NCBI GenBank assembly: GCA_036012125.1
Contig: DASCOS010000009.1
Span: 124,001 to 188,000, forward strand
Reading direction: 5' to 3'
Length of the DNA: 64,000 nt
Source of the DNA: Vicinamibacterales bacterium
GTDB lineage: Bacteria; Acidobacteriota; Vicinamibacteria; Vicinamibacterales; UBA823
The notes under the pieces were generated by a model. The model was not told where the DNA came from and made no database searches. It worked only from the letters and a program-made list of their open reading frames with translations. Position 1 is the first letter of the stretch. Each line of letters begins with the position of its first letter. Shown here piece after piece: positions 45,125 to 52,039 of the stretch. The position numbers and the translations under genes were made by a program.

Positions 45125-46344
45125 TGGGTTCATCGCCGAAATCCCACGCAACAACTCCAGGCCCCCTCGACGGATTGACCGTCCTCGACCTCACGCGTGT
45201 CCTTTCAGGTCCGTACTGCACGATGTTGTTAGCTGATATGGGGGCCCGGGTGATCAAGATTGAGCATCCTGAACGCGGGGACGACACGCGTGGGTGGGGA
45301 CCACCCTTCGTTAGCGGTGAAAGTACTTACTTCCTAAGTGTGAACCGAAACAAGGAAAGCGTCACGCTCGATTTCAAGACCCCCGAAGGGCGAGAAGTGC
45401 TTGACGCTCTGATCGAGCGCGCCGACGTGCTCGTCGAGAACTTTCGTCCTGGTACACTCGATCGACTAGGGTTGGGCTACACCGATGTGAGGTCCCGGAA
45501 TCCACGGCTGGTGTATGTATCAATCTCTGGCTTCGGCCAAACGGGACCTCGGCACCAGGAGCCTGGTTACGATGCAGCTATCCAGGCTGAGGGTGGCCTG
45601 ATGAGCATCACTGGTGACGCCAACGGACCAGGCTACCGGTTGGGTGTAGCCATCGCTGACATTACGGCCGGTATGTTTGCGGCTTACGGAACATCACTAG
45701 CCCTCTTTGCGCGCCAGCGTAGCAATCAGGGACAACTCGTCGACGTTGGTATGCTCGACTCAGTGGCAGCGCTCTTGACCTATCAGGCAGGTATTCATTT
45801 TGCCACTGACGGCATTCCAGAACGGCTAGGTAATCGTCATCCAACCGTTGTGCCCTACGAGACCTTCGAAGCTACCGACGGCGAGTTCGTCCTCGCCGTC
45901 GGTAACGATGCACTGTGGCGTAAGTTCTGCAGTGTGGCCGGACTCGAAGAAATCGTGACGGATCCACGATTCGCAACCAATCGCGCCCGAGTGCAAGCCT
46001 ACGACGAACTTCGACCGTTGCTAGAACGTGCACTACGAACGCGATCTCGGAAGATCTGGATCGAGGACTTGACAGCTGCTGGTATCCCGTGCGGTGACGT
46101 TCGTAACCTCGCTCAAGTCCTAGCTGACCCTCAACTCGCTGCACGCGAGATGGTGGTTGAGCTTGAGCACATGGTCGCTGGCAAGGTTCGCGTTCTGGGG
46201 ATTCCCGTCAAACTATCTGAAACACCAGGCTCCGTTAAGAATCCGCCACCGGCACTCGGAGAACACACAGACAAGGTTCTCGAAGAGCTACTCGATATCG
46301 GCCAAGCCGAGCGATCCCGACTCCGACGGCTGGGAACCATCTGA
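45124..46344 (+). CDS. Class III (CaiB/BaiF family) CoA-transferase
   Basis: 406 residues, typical length. GLTVLDLTRVLSGPYCTMLLADMGARVIKIE, the YFLSVNRNKESVTLDFK segment, VLVENFRPGTLDRLGLGY, and the catalytic aspartate in RLGVAIADITAGMFAAYG are family hallmarks; GTSLALFARQRSNQGQLVDVGMLDSV follows. Members move CoA between acyl-CoAs such as formyl, succinyl, mesaconyl or carnitine derivatives. The substrate cannot be read. Translational coupling to hom is likely but a metabolic link is not obvious. Confidence 0.93.
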   Translation: MGSSPKSHATTPGPLDGLTVLDLTRVLSGPYCTMLLADMGARVIKIEHPERGDDTRGWGPPFVSGESTYFLSVNRNKESVTLDFKTPEGREVLDALIERADVLVENFRPGTLDRLGLGYTDVRSRNPRLVYVSISGFGQTGPRHQEPGYDAAIQAEGGLMSITGDANGPGYRLGVAIADITAGMFAAYGTSLALFARQRSNQGQLVDVGMLDSVAALLTYQAGIHFATDGIPERLGNRHPTVVPYETFEATDGEFVLAVGNDALWRKFCSVAGLEEIVTDPRFATNRARVQAYDELRPLLERALRTRSRKIWIEDLTAAGIPCGDVRNLAQVLADPQLAAREMVVELEHMVAGKVRVLGIPVKLSETPGSVKNPPPALGEHTDKVLEELLDIGQAERSRLRRLGTI

Positions 46345-46376
46345 AATTCGGGACAACTGCCGGACAAGTCTCATTC

Positions 46377-46790
46377 TCATACTTCGTAAATCCGTACGAG
46401 TTCCACGAGTTTGTACCCCCGTGTCTGGTACGGTGGCACGATGCGTTCCGTATGGAGGTACTGCATCATTCCATCGTCAATATAGTCAGCCTCACCTACT
46501 GACGGTAATTCGGACAACAACCGTCCCAAATCAGTGAGCGATATACAGTTTCTTTCAACCATTACGGTCGTTGGCAAAAAGCCGAAACGTCTGACTCGAG
46601 TTTGAACTAACTGTGTACAAAACCCTACATAGATCTCGTTGCTAATAAACTGATAGCCAACATCAACTTTTGTCGATGGCGAGTCCTCGACACGGAGTAG
46701 CCCTACATCGTCGATCAACGTCATAGCATCAATCAACGTCTGCGTGAACGTACCCTCACCCGACCATTCGGACGTTTCAATATTGGTCAT
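46377..46790 (-). CDS. Hypothetical cytoplasmic protein, unrecognised
   Basis: 137 residues, ATG start, acidic, no membrane segments or signal. It has hydrophobic strands (GYQFISNEIYVGFCTQL, RRFGFLPTTVMVERN) and ends in a DDGMMQYLHTERIVPPYQTRGYKLVELVRIYEV pattern (part: RGYKLVELVRIYEV), which looks like a folded small domain. I do not recognise the family. It lies convergent to the CoA-transferase gene and has no clear operon partner. 46791-46921 contains no gene that I can support. Confidence 0.6.
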   Translation of the reverse strand: MTNIETSEWSGEGTFTQTLIDAMTLIDDVGLLRVEDSPSTKVDVGYQFISNEIYVGFCTQLVQTRVRRFGFLPTTVMVERNCISLTDLGRLLSELPSVGEADYIDDGMMQYLHTERIVPPYQTRGYKLVELVRIYEV

Positions 46791-46921
46791 ACAGCATCCA
46801 TCAATCGTTCTTTCAATCCCAAATAATGAGTCATCAGGACACCAAGTAATCGATAGCTATAACGCAACGATGCTGTGCACGAGAAGGCAGGAAAAGCTTG
46901 GCGGAGGCGAAACCAGCGAGT

Positions 46922-47335
46922 TTACTGAACGTCGACAACCTCAATTGAACCCCGCATCATTGCACTGTGCGGGCTGCACTCGTAGACATAGTGACCAATC
47001 GCTTCGGGCACCTGGAAAACAAGGGAGTCGCGCTCACGGCCTCGGAGTCGAGGAGTTGCCACCTGCCATGCACCGACCACGAACTCATGTACGACGCCAG
47101 GCTGCTTATTCCACAGTACGAGTCTTACTGTCTCGCCAGCTTCCATGCGGATTCGTGGATTCGCTTCAGCGTTGCCATCGACGTAGAACGCCATGTCCGA
47201 CGCCACCACGACGATCTCGCGGGGCTCGAGCGACGCATCGGTCAAAAGGGGCATGAACCCGGCCATGGCCAGCCCGGCCAAGCCTAGAAGCATGGCTACA
47301 ACCATCTGCCCTCTCGCTCCTCTGGTGACCGTCAT
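46922..47335 (-). CDS. Membrane-anchored cupredoxin
   Basis: 137 residues from ATG 47335, one of three consecutive ATG codons overlapping the ZIP stop; a frame to 47545 lies inside the ZIP gene. One N-terminal helix (QMVVAMLLGLAGLAMAGFM) precedes a blue-copper domain of about 95 residues. Type 1 ligands are visible: His in GVVHEFVVGAW and Cys, His and Met in YECSPHSAMMRGSIEV. It presumably shuttles electrons or copper at the periplasmic face for the multicopper oxidase encoded two genes upstream. Last gene of the operon. Confidence 0.88.
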   Translation of the reverse strand: MTVTRGARGQMVVAMLLGLAGLAMAGFMPLLTDASLEPREIVVVASDMAFYVDGNAEANPRIRMEAGETVRLVLWNKQPGVVHEFVVGAWQVATPRLRGRERDSLVFQVPEAIGHYVYECSPHSAMMRGSIEVVDVQ

Positions 47336-47337
47336 CA

Positions 47338-48540
47338 TCATCCCACCAACATGCCCGTGGCGTACATGATCGCGAACCCAGCGCTGAGGCCACTCAAGGC
47401 AGGTGCGGTCGACATGAAACGGAGCACCGGCCCCTCGGGCGCTGTCTGCCGGACGATCTGCACGATAACCTGAGCGATCGCCCCAGCACCGATACCCAAA
47501 AACAGCACCGACCAGAGTGGTGAGTACACCAGCCCGCCCAGCCATGCCCCGGCGATGGTCGGCGCACCGCCGATCACGCCAAGCCGAACCAGTTCGCCAA
47601 CCCGAGCGCGGTCACGGGCTAGCGGCGCCACGATTGCAAGCCCTTCCGTGGTGTTATGCAGCGTGAAGCCAACGATGAGCAGAGTGCCAAGCCCGGCCTC
47701 GCCAAGCGCGAACGCAGCACCGATCGCCAGCCCTTCACCAAAATTGTGTAATCCAATGCCAATGGCGACCAACAGCGCCAGTGTCCAACCGCTCGTCGCC
47801 ACGTCCGCGACGGCGGCCTGCTGCTTCCTGCGCAACCATCTGCCGAGCGACTCGAGACCCAGATAGGCGCCGACCGCGCCAAAGACAAACAGCATGACGC
47901 CTTGATACGACTCAGGTACCACCAAGGCCATCTCAAGCCCTTCCTGCCCGGCATCCACCAGCAGGAACAGCAACAATCCAACGGTCAGTGAGAGCAGGAA
48001 CGCCAGCCCGGCGCGTCCGAGGCGGCCGACCAGTGGAAACCACAGTAGCCCGAGGGCGACCGGGATGACGCCGACGTAAGTGCCGATCAACGTGAACGCG
48101 ACAAAATACCGCACGTTGGGCCGAGGAGTCTCCACCGCAACGGCGATCTCGTGGTCGAATGTCACACCGGTCGATGTGACCACACGCACGACATGCTTTT
48201 CGCCTTCAACCCAAGGGTAGGGAATCGTCAGCCTAGCGCTTTGCAGATGATTTAGCGTCGTACCCGCGTCTGAGGTGAAGGCCCAGTAGGCCTCATCGAC
48301 CTGCACCTGAGCGACCGTTACTGGGTCGGGCCCATCGTTAATAACCGTGAGCGAAATCTCGTCCGGCCTCAATTTCGCCGCAGCGAAGGACAACTCCTCA
48401 ACCGCAGGGTATGCATCGGTACCGATGACGTCGCTCGGCCAAGTCTGCACAATGACGACGAGAAGTGCCCCCAACAGCACGAGCGGCGCCAGTGCGATCA
48501 GCCACAGCCGACCGATCGAGGTTGACGTCTCAGGTGTCAC
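47338..48540 (-). CDS. ZIP-family metal permease with an extra N-terminal extracytoplasmic domain
   Basis: 400 residues from GTG 48540, chosen because GAGGAG lies about 4 nt upstream; it overlaps the multicopper oxidase gene by 11 bp. Residues 10-35 form a membrane helix (LWLIALAPLVLLGALLVVIV). Residues 40-145 look like a beta-rich soluble domain (DEISLTVINDGPDPVTVAQVQV, HVVRVVTSTGVTFDHEIAVAV). Then come about eight helices with both ZIP metal motifs, IGLHNFGEGLAIGAAF and FTLHNTTEGLAIVAPL. ZIP proteins import Zn, Fe or Mn. The N-terminal domain is not part of ordinary ZIP proteins and may bind the metal or dock the oxidase. Confidence 0.9.
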   Translation of the reverse strand: MTPETSTSIGRLWLIALAPLVLLGALLVVIVQTWPSDVIGTDAYPAVEELSFAAAKLRPDEISLTVINDGPDPVTVAQVQVDEAYWAFTSDAGTTLNHLQSARLTIPYPWVEGEKHVVRVVTSTGVTFDHEIAVAVETPRPNVRYFVAFTLIGTYVGVIPVALGLLWFPLVGRLGRAGLAFLLSLTVGLLLFLLVDAGQEGLEMALVVPESYQGVMLFVFGAVGAYLGLESLGRWLRRKQQAAVADVATSGWTLALLVAIGIGLHNFGEGLAIGAAFALGEAGLGTLLIVGFTLHNTTEGLAIVAPLARDRARVGELVRLGVIGGAPTIAGAWLGGLVYSPLWSVLFLGIGAGAIAQVIVQIVRQTAPEGPVLRFMSTAPALSGLSAGFAIMYATGMLVG

Positions 48541-49552
48541 GCCGCTCCTCTTCAGCCGAGAACAGTCCCATCCACCCGAGCTCGGCAAACTCGGCCTGAT
48601 GCGCGTGGAACATGAACTGGCCGGGATAGCGGAATGTGGTCTCAATCACGGCGCGTTCTCCTTGACACAGCATCAACGTATCAGTCGTCTCGGTTGACTC
48701 AAGCCGCGTACCCGTGCGCGCGACGTCGAAGAAGGTGGCATGCAAGTGGAGGCTGTTGACCGGGTCGAACTCGGTCAGGTTTACAAGATAAATGCGGACA
48801 AGTTGACCGACTTTGACACGAATCGGCTCGTGCATGTGATGGTGCGCCACCGTGTTGACCGCGTACACTTCGTTCTCAGCATCAAAGTTGGTGTCGAACG
48901 CGTTCATCACCATCACAAGCTCATCCGCTGGCTCACGTGCGGGTACACCACCAACATCCTTCGGGTCAACGATGAACACGCCATAGAGCCCTTTGTGGAT
49001 ATGACGCTTCAACGGCGCAGTGTGACAGTGGTAAAGGTGCACGCCGAACGGCTCGGCGTCGAATTCGTACACGAAGTGCCCACCTGGCTCCACGTCATGC
49101 TCAGGCAACGCCCCGTCCATCGAAGGAGGATGCACCGCGTGAAAGTGGATGGTGTGCGGGTGGGCGCCCTGATTGATGTAGTTGATCTTAACCCGGTCAC
49201 CTTCCGTGGCACGGAGGGTAGGACCTGGCACTTGTCCGTTATAGGTCCAGGCCGGAAAGAACACCCCCGGAGCAATCTCAATTTCTCGGTCGATCGAAAC
49301 CATCTCGTACTCGCGTAACATCGTCCCGTCGGGGCGCGGTGTCTCACGATAGAATCGTCGGCGCTCCGCTTCGGGCAGGTCGGAGAAATTCCAGCTACGG
49401 AGGTAAAGGCTGGGGTCGAAGGATTCTGTTGAAACACGGCCAACGGCTTGTGCATTCACCGAGCGTGAAGCAACGCGTGCCGTGCCCCCGGCAAGTGAGC
49501 CCAGACCTGCTACTTGTAGCCATGAACGACGGGACAACCGCTTCATCTTCAT
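48530..49552 (-). CDS. Two-domain multicopper oxidase, Tat-exported
   Basis: 340 residues. N-terminal KRLSRRSWLQVAGLGSLAGGTARVA is a Tat-like signal (written RRSWLQVAGLG). Domain 1 has HTIHFHAVHPPSMDG and the type 1/type 3 segment HLYHCHTAPLKRHIHKGLYG; domain 2 has NSLHLHATFFDVART and FMFHAHQAEFAELGWMG. The axial Met expected six residues after the second type 1 His is replaced by Leu (HKGLYG), as in high-potential laccases. Two-domain enzymes include nitrite reductase NirK and small laccase-like oxidases. With a ZIP permease, a cupredoxin and a DtxR-type regulator, oxidation of Fe(II) or Mn(II) is more likely than nitrite reduction, but this is inference. Confidence 0.9.
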   Translation of the reverse strand: MKMKRLSRRSWLQVAGLGSLAGGTARVASRSVNAQAVGRVSTESFDPSLYLRSWNFSDLPEAERRRFYRETPRPDGTMLREYEMVSIDREIEIAPGVFFPAWTYNGQVPGPTLRATEGDRVKINYINQGAHPHTIHFHAVHPPSMDGALPEHDVEPGGHFVYEFDAEPFGVHLYHCHTAPLKRHIHKGLYGVFIVDPKDVGGVPAREPADELVMVMNAFDTNFDAENEVYAVNTVAHHHMHEPIRVKVGQLVRIYLVNLTEFDPVNSLHLHATFFDVARTGTRLESTETTDTLMLCQGERAVIETTFRYPGQFMFHAHQAEFAELGWMGLFSAEEERRDT

Positions 49553-49603
49553 CGGACCAATCTATCGAGGAAAAATAGAGAATCTGTCCACTCGGAATAA
49601 ATA

Positions 49604-49635
49604 TTTTGACATATCAAAAATAAAATGTCTATCGT
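49604..49635 (+). promoter_or_regulatory. Candidate DtxR-family operator overlapping the regulator promoter
   Basis: TTTTGACATATCAAAA (49604-49619) has perfect 6-bp arms around CATA. The -35 TTGACA at 49606-49611 lies inside it and a -10-like TATCGT lies at 49630-49635 with 18-bp spacing. The palindrome is in the 118-bp gap shared by the oxidase operon and the regulator, so it could control both. It does not fit the classical IdeR or MntR box closely. Confidence 0.6.
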
Positions 49636-49670
49636 TAGAAGGTGAAATTGCGACACTGGAGAAATATTCC

Positions 49671-50339
49671 ATGGCAACATCCAGCACAGTCGAGAACTAC
49701 CTGAAGGCTATTTATCAGGCGCAGACAGCGGCGGAAGACAAACAGGCACTTGTTCCGATGGGTCAACTCGCCTCTGCGCTCGAGGTCGTACCGGGAACCG
49801 CAACAACAATGGTCAAGACTCTGGTCAGGTCAGGGTTGGTCGCTTACGAGCCATACTCAGGTGTCCGTCTGACTGACGCCGGCGAGCATCTAGCGGCCAT
49901 GGTGCTCCGCCGTCATCGGCTAGTCGAATTGTTCCTCGTGCAGATCATGGGAATGAGCTGGGCCGAGGTTCACGAGGACGCCGAACAACTCGAACATGCA
50001 GTGTCCGATCGACTTATTGACCGGATCGACGAACTACTAGGTAGGCCGGCCGTTGACCCACACGGCGACCCAATTCCAGACCCAGAAGGCGTTGTGGCGC
50101 AGCATCTGCACAAGAACTTGTTAACCTGTCCCATCGACACTAGCTTAGTCGTGACCAGGGTCATGAATCAGGATGCCGATTTTCTTCGTTTTCTCGAACA
50201 GCACAAGTTGAAACCGGGTCAAGCAATCAAAGTCATCGCACGGGACACATCAGCCGACAGCGTGAGCATCTTGAGTAGCGGGAACCACCAAGTGACTATC
50301 GGGACGCGGGCAGCATCAAAATTGCTAGTGGAAGTCTAA
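49671..50339 (+). CDS. DtxR/MntR-family metal-dependent regulator
   Basis: 222 residues from ATG 49671 with GGAG 9 nt upstream; longer frames run through the promoter. Winged helix at 5-70 (TVENYLKAIYQAQTA, VPGTATTMVKTLVRSGLVAYE), dimerisation and metal domain at 75-145 (RRHRLVELFLVQIMGMSWAEVHEDAEQLEHAVSD in part: VHEDAEQLEHAVSD) and a C-terminal FeoA/SH3-like domain (LKPGQAIKVIARD). Metal ligands: His82, Glu105, Glu108 and His109 match MntR, but the N-terminal ligand pair of MntR (Asp8, Glu11) is Asn9 and Lys12. It very likely controls the divergent multicopper oxidase-ZIP-cupredoxin operon. Confidence 0.93.
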   Translation: MATSSTVENYLKAIYQAQTAAEDKQALVPMGQLASALEVVPGTATTMVKTLVRSGLVAYEPYSGVRLTDAGEHLAAMVLRRHRLVELFLVQIMGMSWAEVHEDAEQLEHAVSDRLIDRIDELLGRPAVDPHGDPIPDPEGVVAQHLHKNLLTCPIDTSLVVTRVMNQDADFLRFLEQHKLKPGQAIKVIARDTSADSVSILSSGNHQVTIGTRAASKLLVEV

Positions 50340-50352
50340 CGGTTGAGGAAAT

Positions 50353-50775
50353 CTATGCTTTGGTAGAAATTGCCTCGGGTTCATAGGTTGCCGACGACGT
50401 GGGCGTCTCCCAGACCTTGACCCGGACAACCGGTAGCCCAGACTGCTGCACGTGCTCATAAATTAGGCGTGCTATCCGTTCAACCGTCGGATTGCTCTCG
50501 ACTAGAAAAACCGGTTCGCCGAGTTCACGAAGCGGCTTAACAAGTGGATCATCACTTCTCAGGATCATCTTGTGATCGATCTCTCGGTCAATCCAGCTCT
50601 TCACCAAATGCTTGACGTCGCTAAAATCACACACCATGCTTCGCTGGTCGAGTGCCGCTGTGCGGATCTCTATCTCGGCGACGGCGTTGTGACCGTGAGG
50701 ATGCTTGCACACACCCTCGTAATCGAGTAAACGATGTCCATAGCAGAAATCCACTCGCTTGACGACAGAATACAT
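50353..50775 (-). CDS. queD: 6-carboxytetrahydropterin synthase QueD
   Basis: 140 residues from ATG 50775 with GAGG 6 nt upstream. Zinc histidines His14, His27 and His29 (FCYGHRLL, CKHPHGHN), catalytic Cys23, and the NPTVERIARLIYEHV and VKVWETPTSSATYEP segments place it in QueD. It makes 6-carboxytetrahydropterin from dihydroneopterin triphosphate in the preQ0/queuosine pathway. Divergent from queC, 61 bp between starts. queE and queF are not in the window. Confidence 0.94.
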   Translation of the reverse strand: MYSVVKRVDFCYGHRLLDYEGVCKHPHGHNAVAEIEIRTAALDQRSMVCDFSDVKHLVKSWIDREIDHKMILRSDDPLVKPLRELGEPVFLVESNPTVERIARLIYEHVQQSGLPVVRVKVWETPTSSATYEPEAISTKA

Positions 50776-50836
50776 AGAAGACCTCGATGAGTTTGATCCA
50801 CCACATCCACGCGCAATACTAAGCAATGAACCAGCG

Positions 50837-51532
50837 ATGGTAGCGAAAGACTCAAAACGAGGTCAAGCCACAGCCGTTCTGTGTTCGGCTGGTCTCGACA
50901 GTGCGGTTCTTCTCGCTGTCGAGTCTTCGGCCGATGCCGAAAGAGTTCGACCAATTTACATCAGCGTGGGTTTTGCCTGGGAAACCGCGGAACTCGCGAT
51001 CCTCGATCGATTAGTAGCTTCGCCGCCCTTTGTAAACATCGGAAAAATCAGCAAGCTAAACGTTGACATGCGCGATATCTACACAACCTCTCACTGGGCA
51101 GTACGTGGCGACCCGCCAGCATATGACACGCCAGATTCTGATGTGTATCTCGTAGGGCGAAATGCGATGCTGCTGACCAAGGCATCCGCGTATTGTGCGC
51201 ACCATGGTTTTGACCGAATCGTCCTGGGCACACTCGCTGGTAATCCATTTCCTGATGCCACACCAGACTTCATGAATGCGATGGCGCAGGCGTTGTCTTT
51301 AGGACTGGCACATGGAATCACCATCGCCACGCCGCTCGCGGAGTACAGAAAACCAGAGGTTATCAAGCTCGGGGAAACACTCGGAGTTCCGTTTGAACTC
51401 ACGTTATCGTGTATGCGGCCAAAAGGAGACAAGCACTGCGGACTTTGCAGCAAGTGCCGCGAGCGGCGGGACGCGTTCAGTGAAACTGGCATCTGCGACC
51501 CAACGAAATACGCTGCTAAGCCACCTCGCTAG
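50837..51532 (+). CDS. queC: 7-cyano-7-deazaguanine synthase QueC-like
   Basis: 231 residues from ATG 50837; the frame is open upstream to 50759 but that overlaps queD. PP-loop ATP site AVLCSAGLDSAVLL (the first Gly of SGGxDS is Ala), VYLVGRNAMLLTKASAYC and FDRIVLGTLAGNPFPDATPDF, and a zinc site of four cysteines, SCMRPKGDKHCGLCSKC. The enzyme converts 7-carboxy-7-deazaguanine to preQ0. It is somewhat divergent from E. coli QueC; a related ExsB-type enzyme cannot be excluded. Confidence 0.88.
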   Translation: MVAKDSKRGQATAVLCSAGLDSAVLLAVESSADAERVRPIYISVGFAWETAELAILDRLVASPPFVNIGKISKLNVDMRDIYTTSHWAVRGDPPAYDTPDSDVYLVGRNAMLLTKASAYCAHHGFDRIVLGTLAGNPFPDATPDFMNAMAQALSLGLAHGITIATPLAEYRKPEVIKLGETLGVPFELTLSCMRPKGDKHCGLCSKCRERRDAFSETGICDPTKYAAKPPR

Positions 51533-51548
51533 AAAGAGCCGCTTCTAA

Positions 51549-52015
51549 TTATTCATGCCATCCTGGATGGACATCGAGCTTACGGCCTTCGAGTGGAATC
51601 GTTGACATCGAAAGCACCTTACGCCGCTCATTTTGCACTGGCCCACCAAAGATATCTCGATCAAGGCTTCGGAGGAGATGCCTGAGTGTTCGCTGATCGG
51701 GCCCGGAAATCACGACCACTCCCCCGCTTTCGGAGGGTGGGAATTTCTTGTCCTCAAAAAATCACGATCGAAAGTAATAAGTGTACGAAGAAGACAACGT
51801 GCAACACGGAAGTGCTCTTGATCACTCGCGCGCCGTAAATCGTCATGCTCGATGACGAAAAGGACGTCCCAGCGTAGCCTGTCTCGCATAAAGGCAACGA
51901 GGCCAGCGGTTACGTTAGCGTCAGCGTAGATTCTTGGCTGTTCGGTGATCGCCTGAAGACACGACTTGAACTCCGAGGACAGCGTTCCCATTATGAAAAG
52001 GCGTTCGTTGCACAT
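51549..52015 (-). pseudogene. DUF5615 PIN-like protein gene with a single-base frameshift
   Basis: From about 52015 one frame reads RIYADANVTAGLVAFMRDRL, DVLFVIEHDDLR and TLITFDRDFLRTRN, matching the Mut7-C/DUF5615 PIN-like fold with its acidic residues, and stops at 51707-51712 region after KAGEWS. Adding one G to the G5 run at 51720-51725 joins it to another open frame that continues GGVVVISGPDQRTLRHLLRSL and ends at TAA 51549-51551, 16 bp from the queC stop. The joined protein has the expected DUF5615 ending, so the gene was intact. Such proteins are often toxin-like nucleases, but no antitoxin partner is seen. The shift may be a true mutation or an assembly error at a homopolymer. The start is uncertain. 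Confidence 0.7.
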
Positions 52016-52039
52016 GAGCAACTCGCCCGAACCCAAAAC

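Noticed and set aside
48740-49318. 192-codon plus-strand frame, very rich in His and Val
   Set aside because: It mirrors the multicopper oxidase copper-binding segments on the other strand; composition is an artefact of that.
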